Positions 1 to 7,872 of a stretch of 64,000 nt of DNA are shown one piece after another. Every line of letters starts with the position of its first letter. Position 1 is the stretch's first letter. The position numbers and the translations under genes are program-made. The stretch comes from Georgenia sp. M64 (GTDB taxonomy: Bacteria; Actinomycetota; Actinomycetes; Actinomycetales; Actinomycetaceae), in assembly GCF_038049925.1 (NCBI RefSeq), contig NZ_CP145809.1:3568599-3632598 (forward strand). Reading direction: 5' to 3'. The notes under the pieces are model-generated. The model was not told the origin of the DNA. It saw nothing but the letters and a program-made list of their open reading frames with translations, and ran no database searches.

Positions 1-594
1 CTCGTGCTCGTAGCTGAGGTTGCCCAGCGGGTCGGCGGTGGTGGCGCGGATGATCGCCACGTCCACGGGCAGCGCCGGGTAGAACAGCCACTCGGCCCCG
101 GCCACCCGCTCCACCGAGACGAACTCCGGGGTGGCGGCGTTCATGCGCGCCCCGCCCAGCGCCGGGTCGGCGTAGGTGCCCCGGCCGACGTCGGTGAGCA
201 CGCCGGGCTGGCGGGCGGCGGCGGCGCGGTGCATCTGGAACATCACGCCCGAGGGGATGTTGTAGGCCTCGACCTCCCCGGACTCGATGAGCCGGCGCAC
301 CAGCGGCGGGTCGAACCTCGACGGCCCAGAGGGCAGGCTCCCGGCGAAGAGGCGGCGCAGCATCCCCGGGCGGGCGATGTGGTCCACACCCTTGATGCCG
401 TACATGTCGCCGGCAGCGATCGGGTGCAGCGAGGTGAGCGCCCGCGGCGACCCGGTGGCGGCGAAGCGGTCGCCGAGCGCCTGGAGCACCCGGTCCGGGC
501 AGCCGAGCCCCGAGGACGAGGAGACCGTGACGGTGGCCCCGTCGCGGACGAGGGCGGCGGCCTGGTCCGGGTCGAGGACGAGGGGGGTGCGCAT
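1..594 (-). CDS. Family I acyl-CoA:carboxylate CoA-transferase, N-terminal part
   Basis: The minus-strand frame starts at ATG 594 after an AGGAG-type ribosome site and is still open at the window edge, so only the first 198 residues are present. It begins MRTPLVLDPDQAAALVRDG and contains VTVSSSSGLGCPDRVLQALG, the GDMYGIKGVDHIA stretch and GGARMNAATPEF. This is the N-terminal layout of acetate/propionate CoA-transferases (Pct/YdiF type), which move CoA from acetyl-CoA or another donor onto a free acid. The catalytic Glu lies in the missing C-terminal half. A TAGATCGATCCA operator-like site 40 bp upstream ties it to the neighbouring TRAP and CaiB units. The family call is good; the substrate cannot be read. 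Confidence 0.8.
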   Translation of the reverse strand, partial: MRTPLVLDPDQAAALVRDGATVTVSSSSGLGCPDRVLQALGDRFAATGSPRALTSLHPIAAGDMYGIKGVDHIARPGMLRRLFAGSLPSGPSRFDPPLVRRLIESGEVEAYNIPSGVMFQMHRAAAARQPGVLTDVGRGTYADPALGGARMNAATPEFVSVERVAGAEWLFYPALPVDVAIIRATTADPLGNLSYEHE

Positions 595-633
595 GGGTGC
601 TCCTGAGCTGGACGGCGATGTCTGCGAGGACTG

Positions 634-645
634 TAGATCGATCCA
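634..645. promoter_or_regulatory. LacI-type operator upstream of the CoA-transferase
   Basis: TAGATCGATCCA matches the perfect palindrome TAGATCGATCTA at 4943-4954 in 11 of 12 positions and has the central CG typical of LacI-family operators. It lies about 40 bp upstream of the ATG at 594 on the minus strand, where it could block transcription of the CoA-transferase. Assignment to the regulator at 3890-4906 is inference. Confidence 0.55.
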
Positions 646-811
646 CCAGCGGACGCAAGCCCCCCACCCTTCGTCCGACCCAGGCCCGCCGGACGCGCTG
701 ACGTCCGCGCGGTTCCGCCAATTCTGTGCCGCGCGGCGCTCCGACATGGCCCCCAGCGAGCCCACCCGCCCGCGCCACCCGGACGAGACCGAACCGTGAC
801 CTCAGCGACAG

Positions 812-840
812 TTGACGCATCTCAGGTGCCGCATTAGCGT
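812..840 (+). promoter_or_regulatory. Candidate sigma-70 type promoter for the TRAP operon
   Basis: TTGACG at 812-817 and TAGCGT at 835-840 are separated by 17 bp, a good -35/-10 pair for a vegetative promoter. The dctP start is about 100 bp downstream, and an operator-like sequence overlaps the expected transcription start. Confidence 0.5.
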
Positions 841-853
841 GACCGATCTACCA
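839..853. promoter_or_regulatory. LacI-type operator overlapping the dctP promoter start
   Basis: The right half of the operator (CGATCTACCA, 844-853) is identical to that at 4948-4957. The left half is degenerate, so the 12-bp core at 839-850 matches in 9 of 12 positions. Placement immediately after the -10 hexamer fits repression by steric block. Confidence 0.5.
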
Positions 854-941
854 TGAGTGTGGGCCTCTCGGCCCATGCGTCACGAGGCCTCGACCGAGGC
901 CGCACCCGATTCCGTCGACGACGACCGAAGGGCCAGACACC

Positions 942-2000
942 ATGCGCAGCACCATCCTCACCACCCGCCGGGCACGAGCCGGAGCCGCCGTGGCCGGCCT
1001 CTCCCTCGCCCTGCCGCTGGCCGCCTGCGGCGGCACCTCGGGCGAGGCCGAGGGTGACGGCTCCGCCGCCCCCGCGGGCGACGGCGAGACCTACACCCTC
1101 ATCGCCGGGCACCAGCTCGCCGCCGACACCCCGTTCGACGAGGGCCTGGACGAGTTCGCCAGCCTGGTCGAGGAGAAGACCGAGGGCCAGGTGACCGTCG
1201 AGGTCCACCCCAACGCCGAGCTCGGCACCGAGACCGACATGTTCCAGGCCATGCAGAACGGCACCATGGACGTCGCGATCGTCGCCCCCGGCTCGATCGC
1301 CGAGTTCGTCCCGCAGGTCTCGATCCTGTCGATGCCGTTCCTCGTCACCAGCCGCGAGCAGCGCGACGAGATCATCGAGGGCCCCATCGCCGAGGAGCTC
1401 GCCGCCACGATCGAGGAGACGTCGGGCATCGTCCCGATGAGCTACTTCGGCGGTGGCGTCCGCCAGATGTTCTTCACCGAGCCGGCCGAGTCCCTCGACG
1501 ACATCCAGGGCCGCCTCTTCCGCGTCCAGCCCTCCGAGGTGCTCACCGACGCGTTCGGTGCCGTCGGGCTCGAGCCCACGGTGGTGGCCTACAACGAGCT
1601 CTACAACGCCCTGCAGACCGGCGTCGTCGAGGGCGCGGAGAACGAGTCCGTCTACATCGACAGCCAGAAGTTCTACGAGCCGGCGCCGCACATCCTCCAG
1701 ACCAACCACGAGGTCACGATCCGCCCGCTCATCATCGGGTCCCAGACGCTCGAGCGGCTGCCCGAGGACCTGCGCGAGGCGGTCCTCGAGGCCGGCGAGG
1801 AGGCCGGCGCCTTCGAGCGTGAGCTCGAGGCGCAGGTCGACGACGAGAAGCTCGCCGCCCTCGGCGAGATGGAGGGCGTGACCATCACCGAGGTCGACAC
1901 CTCCGGCGTCGAGGAGCAGGTCCGCCCGGTGTGGGAGCAGTACGCCGCCGAGTGGGGCGCCGAGGACATGCTCGAGCAGATCCTCGAGCTGCGGCAGTGA
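942..2000 (+). CDS. dctP: TRAP transporter solute-binding lipoprotein (DctP)
   Basis: This 352-residue extracytoplasmic binding protein captures an organic acid for a TRAP (ion-gradient driven) permease. The N-terminus has twin Arg residues, a hydrophobic core and a lipobox LAAC with Cys29, so the mature protein is probably a membrane-anchored lipoprotein facing the wall. The body carries DctP-family features: the ELGTETDMFQAMQNGTMDVAI stretch split around residues 95-115, and GRLFRVQPSEV near residue 190, which holds the conserved Arg that normally salt-bridges the ligand carboxylate. Its GTGA-overlapped neighbours are the small and large permease subunits. The family usually binds C4-dicarboxylates, keto acids or sugar acids; the actual ligand is not visible. 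Confidence 0.93.
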   Translation: MRSTILTTRRARAGAAVAGLSLALPLAACGGTSGEAEGDGSAAPAGDGETYTLIAGHQLAADTPFDEGLDEFASLVEEKTEGQVTVEVHPNAELGTETDMFQAMQNGTMDVAIVAPGSIAEFVPQVSILSMPFLVTSREQRDEIIEGPIAEELAATIEETSGIVPMSYFGGGVRQMFFTEPAESLDDIQGRLFRVQPSEVLTDAFGAVGLEPTVVAYNELYNALQTGVVEGAENESVYIDSQKFYEPAPHILQTNHEVTIRPLIIGSQTLERLPEDLREAVLEAGEEAGAFERELEAQVDDEKLAALGEMEGVTITEVDTSGVEEQVRPVWEQYAAEWGAEDMLEQILELRQ

Positions 2001-2545
2001 CGACCGTCGCCGACCGCCTCTACCGGCTCACCCTGGGGGCGGTCACCCTCCTCCTCGGCGTCCTCACCGTCGTCGTCTCCTACCAGGTGATGGGCCGGTA
2101 CGTGCCGTTCATCCCCCGGGCGCTGTGGACCGAGGAGATCGCGCGGCTCTGCCTGGAGTGGCTCGTCTTCCTCGGCGCAGCGCTGGCGGTACGGCGCAAC
2201 GAGCACTTCATCATCGACGTCGTGCCGGCCCGGTACGAGGCGCGGGTCGCGCGGCCGCTGCAGGTCGTCATCCTCGCCTTCCTCACAATCGCGGCCGTGG
2301 CGATCTTCCTCGGCGGGCTGGCGTTCGCCGAGACCGGGGCGACCCGGACGTCGACGACGTCGGGGATCCAGCTCGTGTGGGCATTCTCCGCGGTGCCGGT
2401 CGCGGCCGCGGTGACGCTCGTCTTCATCGCCGAGCTGGCCCTGCGGACCTTCCGGGGCGAGTCGGTGGCGGCGTTCGGCGACCGGCTCGTGGACGAGACC
2501 GCCTCCACCTCGGGCGTCCGCGGCGTGGAAGGGGCTGGTGAGTGA
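1997..2545 (+). CDS. dctQ: TRAP transporter small permease subunit (DctQ)
   Basis: This 182-residue membrane protein starts with GTG 1997, overlapping the dctP stop codon (GTGA). Four hydrophobic segments are visible (roughly residues 12-32, 45-65, 85-107 and 122-145). Between the first two lies RALWTEEIARLCLEW, the DctQ family signature near the conserved W-E-E motif, followed by AAVAVRR-like basic residues and HFIIDVV. It pairs with DctM to form the transporter. Upstream in-frame ATG codons inside dctP are unlikely starts because they would give a charged N-terminal extension. Confidence 0.93.
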   Translation: MTTVADRLYRLTLGAVTLLLGVLTVVVSYQVMGRYVPFIPRALWTEEIARLCLEWLVFLGAALAVRRNEHFIIDVVPARYEARVARPLQVVILAFLTIAAVAIFLGGLAFAETGATRTSTTSGIQLVWAFSAVPVAAAVTLVFIAELALRTFRGESVAAFGDRLVDETASTSGVRGVEGAGE

Positions 2546-3822
2546 TGGCAACCGTCGCGATCTCGCTGCTCGTCCTCTTCGCCGCGATCGCCCTCCTGCG
2601 TGTCCCGATCGCCTACGCGCTGATCCTGGCGTGCCTGCCGTTCTTCCTCTCCAACGACCGGCTCAGCAACGAGCTGCTCGTGCAGCGGATGTACGGCGGG
2701 GTGGACTCCTTCATCCTGCTGGCGGTGCCGTTCTTCGTCCTGGCCGGGGCGATCATGAACGCGGCCAAGGTCACCGACCGGCTCCTCGCGCTCGCCCACG
2801 CCCTCGTCGGCTGGGTGCGCGGCGGCCTCGGCATGGTCAACGTGGCCACGTCGATGGGTTTCGGCGGCGTCTCGGGCTCCTCGACGGCGGATGTGGCCGG
2901 CCTCGGCTCGATCCTCATCCCGCAGATGGTGCGGCGCGGCTACAGCTCGGGCTACGCCGTCGGCATCACCGCCGCCTCCGCGGTGATCGGCACGATCATC
3001 CCGCCGAGCATCCAGATGGTCGTGTGGGGGTCGCTGACCAACACCTCCATCGGCGCGATGTTCCTCGGCGGCGTCATCCCCGGCATCCTCATCGGCGGCG
3101 GGATGATGCTGGTCGCCTACATCGAGGCGCGGCGCAACAACTACCCGGCTGAGCCACGGCTGCCGTTCTCGCAGGTGCTCAAGGCCTTCCGCGACTCGGT
3201 GCTCGCCCTGGGCATGATCGTCATCGTCCTGGGCGGGATCGTCGGCGGGTTCGTCACCGCCACCGAGGCCTCCGTGCTGGCGGTCCTCTACGCGCTGTTC
3301 CTCGGGCTCGTGGTGTACCGGACGATCTCCCTGCGGGACCTGCCGCGGATCTTCCGGGAGAGCGCGCTGCTCACGGCGCTGCCGCTGTTCGCCCTGGCGG
3401 CGGCCGCGGTCTTCGCCTACCTGCTGGCGTTCTACCGGATCCCGTTCCTCTTCGAGGACGTCCTCGCCGGGGTGCCCGGCTGGGCGATCCTGTGGGTGGT
3501 CGGGCTGATCTTCCTGGTGCTGGGCACGTTCCTCGACGCGCTGCCCGCGATGGCGATCATGATCCCGGTGCTCGCCCCGGCGGTCACCGCCGCCGGCGTC
3601 GACCCGGTGCAGTACGGCGTCGTCGCGGTCATGATGCTGGCCTTCGGGCTCATCACGCCGCCGTACGGGCTGTGCCTGCTGCTGGCGTCGAAGATCGGCC
3701 GCATCCCGGTCATGCGCGCCGTGGGGCCGATGCTGCCGTTCGCGGCGGTCATCGTCTTCACGATCGTCCTGGCGATCCTCGTGCCGGGCGTCGTGCTCTG
3801 GCTCCCGGGCCTGGCCGGCTGA
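2545..3822 (+). CDS. dctM: TRAP transporter large permease subunit (DctM)
   Basis: This roughly 425-residue, very hydrophobic protein has at least ten membrane segments and is the substrate-translocating half of the TRAP permease. Family signatures include VPFFVLAG, FGGVSGSSTADVAGLGSI (the conserved GGVSGSS loop), and AFGLITPPYGLCLLL near the C-terminus. ATG 2545 overlaps the dctQ TGA; GTG 2542 directly before it is an equally close alternative. The gene ends just before a hairpin shared with the convergent lacI-family gene, so dctPQM forms one three-gene unit. Confidence 0.95.
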   Translation: MATVAISLLVLFAAIALLRVPIAYALILACLPFFLSNDRLSNELLVQRMYGGVDSFILLAVPFFVLAGAIMNAAKVTDRLLALAHALVGWVRGGLGMVNVATSMGFGGVSGSSTADVAGLGSILIPQMVRRGYSSGYAVGITAASAVIGTIIPPSIQMVVWGSLTNTSIGAMFLGGVIPGILIGGGMMLVAYIEARRNNYPAEPRLPFSQVLKAFRDSVLALGMIVIVLGGIVGGFVTATEASVLAVLYALFLGLVVYRTISLRDLPRIFRESALLTALPLFALAAAAVFAYLLAFYRIPFLFEDVLAGVPGWAILWVVGLIFLVLGTFLDALPAMAIMIPVLAPAVTAAGVDPVQYGVVAVMMLAFGLITPPYGLCLLLASKIGRIPVMRAVGPMLPFAAVIVFTIVLAILVPGVVLWLPGLAG

Positions 3823-3833
3823 CCTCTCGACGA

Positions 3834-3870
3834 CGAAGCCCCGCTGCCGAACGACGGCGGCGGGGCTTCG
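3834..3870. terminator. Bidirectional hairpin terminator between dctM and the lacI-type gene
   Basis: The arms CGAAGCCCCGC and GCGGGGCTTCG form an 11-bp perfect stem in the 67-bp gap between two convergent genes. No long T run follows, which is usual for actinobacterial terminators. Confidence 0.7.
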
Positions 3871-3889
3871 TTGCTCCAGGCGGGACCCG

Positions 3890-4906
3890 TCAGCGGCGCG
3901 GGCGCCAGGACAGCGTCGACGCGCGCAGCCGCAGCTCCGGCTCGACGAGGCGCACCTGCGCCGGCCCGGGCGCACCGATCTGCTCCATGAGCAGCGCCGC
4001 CGCCTGCGCCCCCACGGCCACCGGGCGGGTGGCCACCGAGGTCAGCGACGGGGTGAGCCAGCCGGACATGACGATGTCGTCGAAGCTGGCCACGGCCACG
4101 TCCTTGCCCGGCACGAGCCCGCGCCGGTACATCTCGGCGTACATGCCCATGGTGACGACGTCGGAGAACCCGACGACGGCGTCGGCGAGCCGGCCGTGGT
4201 CGAACACCTGCGCCATGGCCCACTCGCCGGCGTCGGAGTAGTTCGTCGCGGTGGCGGTGCGCTCCCCCGCGTCGAGCTCGACCCCCTCACCGAGCCCGCG
4301 CCGCAGCCCATCGATGCGCTCGAGGCGGGCGGAGGAGTGGGCGGGCCCGCCCACCAGCTGCACCGAACGCACCCCGATCTCCCGCAGGTGACGCCCCAGG
4401 GCGGCGCCCGCGGCGACGTTGTCCGGCCCCACGTAGTGGTGGTCGTCGCCGAAGTGGCGCATGACGAGCACCAGCGGGGTCTCCGACCGTGCGGTATAGC
4501 GATCTACCTTTGCGGGGTCGGAGTCCTGGGCGGGGTGGAGGAGGATGCCGTCCACGTGCCGCTCCACCATCGTGGCCAGCAGCTCGGCCTCACGGGTGGC
4601 CTCGTCGTGGCTGTGCCCCACGAGGACGGTGTAGCCGCCGTCGTGGAGGTCGGACTCGAGCGCCATGACCAGCTCGGAGACGAAGGGGTTGCGGATCTCG
4701 GTGACGATGATGCCCAGGGTCATCGACCGGGTGCCGCGCAGGCCGGCGGCCCGGCGGTCGTAGACGTAGCCGAGCTCCTCCATCGCCTCGCGCACCCGGG
4801 CGCTGGTCGCGGCGGAGATCCGCCCGCTGCCGCGCACCACGAGCGAGGCGGTCGCCCGGGAGACCCCGGCGCGCACGGAGACGTCGTTGAGCGTGACCCG
4901 CCCCAT
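3890..4906 (-). CDS. LacI-family transcriptional regulator of the acid/CoA island
   Basis: This 338-residue repressor-type protein has an N-terminal helix-turn-helix (VTLNDVSVRAGVSRATASL) and a hinge region ending DRRAAGLRG at about residue 58. The periplasmic-binding-protein-like effector domain follows: TLGIIVTEIRNPFVSELV, then VAVASFDDIVMSGWLTPSLTSV. The recognition helix reads RATAS where most family members have STVSR, consistent with an unusual operator. It sits between dctPQM (convergent) and the CaiB operon (divergent), and a perfect TAGATCGATCTA palindrome lies 37 bp upstream of its start. The effector is probably the transported acid or a CoA metabolite; this is inferred from context only. 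Confidence 0.92.
   Translation of the reverse strand: MGRVTLNDVSVRAGVSRATASLVVRGSGRISAATSARVREAMEELGYVYDRRAAGLRGTRSMTLGIIVTEIRNPFVSELVMALESDLHDGGYTVLVGHSHDEATREAELLATMVERHVDGILLHPAQDSDPAKVDRYTARSETPLVLVMRHFGDDHHYVGPDNVAAGAALGRHLREIGVRSVQLVGGPAHSSARLERIDGLRRGLGEGVELDAGERTATATNYSDAGEWAMAQVFDHGRLADAVVGFSDVVTMGMYAEMYRRGLVPGKDVAVASFDDIVMSGWLTPSLTSVATRPVAVGAQAAALLMEQIGAPGPAQVRLVEPELRLRASTLSWRPRR
4495..4506. promoter_or_regulatory. Weak operator-like site inside the lacI-type gene
   Basis: TATAGCGATCTA followed by CC matches the island operator in 9 of 12 positions and keeps the full right half. It could be an auxiliary looping site about 440 bp from the main operator, or chance. Confidence 0.2.
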
Positions 4907-4932
4907 TGCTGCTCCTTCCGACCGCTCGATGC

Positions 4933-4954
4933 TACACTCCGTTAGATCGATCTA
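4933..4954. promoter_or_regulatory. -10 hexamer and perfect LacI operator, divergent control region
   Basis: TACACT at 4933-4938 is a good -10 hexamer reading toward the CaiB operon. TAGATCGATCTA at 4943-4954 is a perfect 12-bp palindrome with central CG, placed at the expected transcription start. The regulator gene begins 37 bp to the left, so the same site can also autoregulate it. I see no convincing -35 at standard spacing. Confidence 0.65.
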
Positions 4955-5004
4955 CCAAGGTCGTACGGACCGGACCACCACGCGACGACGCGGCAGGAGC
5001 CCCG

Positions 5005-6213
5005 ATGCCACCCACCTTCCTCGAGCAGGACCGCCTGCCCCTCGCGGGCGTGAAGGTCCTCGACCTCGCGCACCTCATGCAGGGCCCGTGGGCCGCGGAG
5101 ATGCTCGCGGACCTCGGCGCCGACGTCGTCAAGATCGAGCACGTCCACGGCGGCGAGCGCGGCCGCGCCTCCGGCGCCGTCACCGCCGGCGGGCACAGCG
5201 CGATGTTCCTGGCGATGAACCGCAACAAGCGCTCCATCGCCCTGGACCTCAAGCGTCCCGAGGGCCTCGACGTCGCGCTCGACCTCGTGGCCCAGGCGGA
5301 CGTCCTCATCCAGAACTTCCGTCCCGGCACGATGGAGCGCCTCGGCCTCGGCTGGGAGGACGTGCACCGGTTCAACCCGGCGCTGGTGTACTGCTCGGCG
5401 TCGGGCTACGGCCCTCGGGCGGGCGCGCGGCCCGGGCAGGACCTCCTGGCCCAGGCCCGCTCGGGCGGGATGTGGCTCGCCGGCACGGCGGACTCCCCGC
5501 CCGCCCCGGCAGGGCAGTTCATCGCCGACGTCCACAGTGCCTCCATGCTCGCCCTCGGCGCCCTGGCCGCCCTCCACGAGCGCTCGCGCACCGGCCGCGG
5601 CCGCCTGGTGGAGGTCGACCTCGTCGGGGCGATGCTGCACCAGATGACCCAGGAGATCGTCGCCGACGACCTCGCCCCGGGAGCCCGCCGCGGGCCCGTC
5701 CCCTCGAGCCCCTACATGGAGGGCCCGTACGGGGTCTACCGCACCGCCGACGGCCACCTCGCCCTGTCCATCTGCCCGGTGCCCGAGCTGGCCCGGGCGC
5801 TCGGCCGGCCGGCACTCGCCGAGGCCTTCCCGACGGCGGAGGACGCCGCCGCCCGCCGCGACGACCTCGACGTCGCCGTCGCTGCCGTCCTCGCCGAGCG
5901 CACCACCGCCGAGCTCCTCGACCTGTTCGAGAGCCAGGGCATCTGGTGCGCGCCGGTCAACGACCTCGCCGCCATGCGCCGCGACCCGGTGGTCGGCTGG
6001 GAGGACCGGCACGTCCGGGTCGCCCACCCCGAGGCCGGCGAGATCCTCCAGGTGCTCAACCCGCTCTCCCTCGACGGCGCCCGGCTGCCCGTGCGCGCCG
6101 CCGCCCCGCTGCTGGGCGAGCACACGGACGAGATCCTCACCGGTCTGGACCGCACCCCCGAGGAGGTGGCCCGGCTGCGGGCCGAGCGCGTCGTGGCGGG
6201 GGTGGCGCGGTGA
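5005..6213 (+). CDS. CaiB/BaiF family III CoA-transferase
   Basis: This 402-residue family III enzyme transfers CoA between a CoA donor and a carboxylic acid. Start ATG 5005 follows CAGGAG. Family landmarks: VLDLAHLMQGPWAAEMLADLGADVVKIE split over residues 18-45, the MNRNKRSIALDLK stretch near 71-83, LIQNFRPGTMERLGLG near 101-116, and RTGRGRLVEVDLV. Asp175, in GQFIADVHSAS, aligns with the catalytic Asp of formyl-CoA transferase. First gene of a five-gene unit linked by 4-bp overlaps; it most likely activates the acid brought in by the TRAP system. Substrate unknown. Confidence 0.92.
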   Translation: MPPTFLEQDRLPLAGVKVLDLAHLMQGPWAAEMLADLGADVVKIEHVHGGERGRASGAVTAGGHSAMFLAMNRNKRSIALDLKRPEGLDVALDLVAQADVLIQNFRPGTMERLGLGWEDVHRFNPALVYCSASGYGPRAGARPGQDLLAQARSGGMWLAGTADSPPAPAGQFIADVHSASMLALGALAALHERSRTGRGRLVEVDLVGAMLHQMTQEIVADDLAPGARRGPVPSSPYMEGPYGVYRTADGHLALSICPVPELARALGRPALAEAFPTAEDAAARRDDLDVAVAAVLAERTTAELLDLFESQGIWCAPVNDLAAMRRDPVVGWEDRHVRVAHPEAGEILQVLNPLSLDGARLPVRAAAPLLGEHTDEILTGLDRTPEEVARLRAERVVAGVAR

Positions 6214-6710
6214 GCGAGCAGCCCGAGACCGCGGTGAGCGGGCAGCGCGAGGCCCCGGCGAGCGGGCAGCCTGAGCCCCCGGTGACCGGCACCCCGCAGC
6301 CCGGGCGCCTGCCGGCGCTCGGGGCCACCGCCGCGTTCCGCAAGACCGTCACCGAGGCCGACGTCGTCCTCTTCGCCGGGATCACCGGTGACTTCGCCCC
6401 GCAGCACGTCGACGCCGACTACATGTCCCGCCACCCGATCGGCGAGCGGGTCGCCCACGGGATCCTCACGCTCGGGATCGCCTCGACGGCGGCGTCGGCG
6501 CTGTGCGCGCAGGAGCGGATCGTGGCCGTCTCCGCCGGGTACGACCGGCTGCGGTTCCTGCACCCGGTCCTGCTCGGCGACACGGTCGAGAGCCGCTACG
6601 AGGTGGTCGAGGTCGACACCGAGCGGCGTCGGGCCCACGCCCGGGTCGAGGTCCGCAACCAGCGCGGCGAGATGTGCCTGGCCGCCACCCACCTCCTGTA
6701 CTGCTACTGA
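6210..6710 (+). CDS. MaoC-like (R)-specific enoyl-CoA hydratase
   Basis: This 166-residue protein starts with GTG 6210, overlapping the previous stop (GTGA). After a low-complexity Ser/Gly/Gln/Pro lead of about 30 residues comes a single hot-dog domain. It contains DVVLFAGITGDFAPQHVD (the MaoC Asp/His active-site motif, D-F-A-P-Q-H) and ERVAHGILTLGIAS. It would hydrate an enoyl-CoA to a 3-hydroxyacyl-CoA, matching the acyl-CoA dehydrogenase and short-chain dehydrogenase next door. The N-terminal repeat (SGQREAP, SGQPEPP) is not part of the fold and may be a flexible tail. Confidence 0.88.
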   Translation: MSEQPETAVSGQREAPASGQPEPPVTGTPQPGRLPALGATAAFRKTVTEADVVLFAGITGDFAPQHVDADYMSRHPIGERVAHGILTLGIASTAASALCAQERIVAVSAGYDRLRFLHPVLLGDTVESRYEVVEVDTERRRAHARVEVRNQRGEMCLAATHLLYCY

Positions 6711-6723
6711 AGGAGCTCCACCG

Positions 6724-7872
6724 ATGATCGACCAGCTCGACACGTTCGTCACCGACGTCCTCCGCCCCCGCGCCGCCACGATCGACGAGACCGCCGAGTT
6801 CCCGCAGGACGTCATCAGCGCCGCCGCGGAGATCGGCCTGCAGCGGGTGCTCATCGGCGACGACGGCCGGCTCGACCCGTCCCGCGCCCCGCTCGTCCAC
6901 GAGATCTCCGAGCGTCTGGCGATGTACTCGATGGCCTCGGCGGTGGCGATCGCCAACGCCCACCTCACCACCTACCTGCTGCTCAAGTACGCCCCGGCCG
7001 AGCTCATCGAGAGGTGGGTCGAGCCGACCCTCGCCGGGCAGGTGTTCGGTGCGTTCGCCATCACCGAGGCGCACGCCGGGACCGACGTGCGCGGGATGGG
7101 CACGGTGGCCCGCCGGGACGGCGACGACTACGTCCTCACCGGGGAGAAGTGCTGGGTGGGGTACGCCCCGAACTGCTCCTACGCGATCGTCCTGGCCAAG
7201 GAGGGGACCGGCGAGCGCGACGCCCCCATGGTCGCCCTCGTCGTCGACACCGCCTCGGCCGGCGTCACCCGCGCGGCCGGCCCGGCGTTCGACGGCCTGC
7301 GGGGGATGTCCAACGGCTCCCTCGCCTTCGACGGCGTGCGGGTGCCGGCGTGGTCGCGCCTGTCCTCCGACGGCTTCGGCGGGATGATGGACGGGCTCAA
7401 CCTCGCCCGCATCGACGCCGCCTCCTACGCCTGCGGGCTCCTGCGCGGGGCACTGGTCGCCTCGACCGAGCGGGCCGCGAGCCGCACGGCGTTCGGCCGC
7501 CCGCTGGGTGACCTCCAGGCCATCCAGGCCAAGATCGGCCGGATGGCCACCGACTACCAGGCCGCCCGGGCGCTGACCACCCGCGCCGCGGCGTCCTTCG
7601 CGGCCGGCGACGGCGGGGACCAGGACGCCATCTCCATGGCCAAACTGTTCGCATCCGAGGCCGCCCGCCGCAACACCGACGAGGCCGTGCAGATCCACGG
7701 CGCCGAGGGCGTGGTGCGCTCGTCGTGGGTGAACCGGCTCAACCGCGACGCCAAGGTCACCCAGATCTTCGACGGCACGTCCGAGATCCACGAGACCATG
7801 CTCGGCCGGCGCGCGGTGCGGCTCACCGCCGCCGGCGGCGACCTCACCGCGTTCCTGGGACGCGACCAGTGA
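6724..7872 (+). CDS. Acyl-CoA dehydrogenase family protein
   Basis: This 382-residue flavoenzyme starts at ATG 6724 after GAAGGAGC. It has the usual three-part build: an N-terminal helical part, the middle sheet with AFAITEAHAGTDVRGM (FAD-binding TE..AGSD-like motif) and LTGEKCWVG, and a C-terminal helical part with RTAFGRPLGDLQAIQAKI and IHGAEGVVR. In the family motif YEGT that supplies the catalytic Glu, this protein has FDGT, so Asp350 replaces Glu, and no Glu is seen at the alternative position (LNLARID). It would oxidise the imported acyl-CoA at alpha-beta, feeding the MaoC hydratase. Confidence 0.9.
   Translation: MIDQLDTFVTDVLRPRAATIDETAEFPQDVISAAAEIGLQRVLIGDDGRLDPSRAPLVHEISERLAMYSMASAVAIANAHLTTYLLLKYAPAELIERWVEPTLAGQVFGAFAITEAHAGTDVRGMGTVARRDGDDYVLTGEKCWVGYAPNCSYAIVLAKEGTGERDAPMVALVVDTASAGVTRAAGPAFDGLRGMSNGSLAFDGVRVPAWSRLSSDGFGGMMDGLNLARIDAASYACGLLRGALVASTERAASRTAFGRPLGDLQAIQAKIGRMATDYQAARALTTRAAASFAAGDGGDQDAISMAKLFASEAARRNTDEAVQIHGAEGVVRSSWVNRLNRDAKVTQIFDGTSEIHETMLGRRAVRLTAAGGDLTAFLGRDQ

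Noticed and set aside
2080..3975. Long antisense open frame opposite dctQM
   Set aside because: Low-complexity Arg/Asp/His sequence mirrored from a membrane-protein gene in high-G+C DNA; no domain and no ribosome site.
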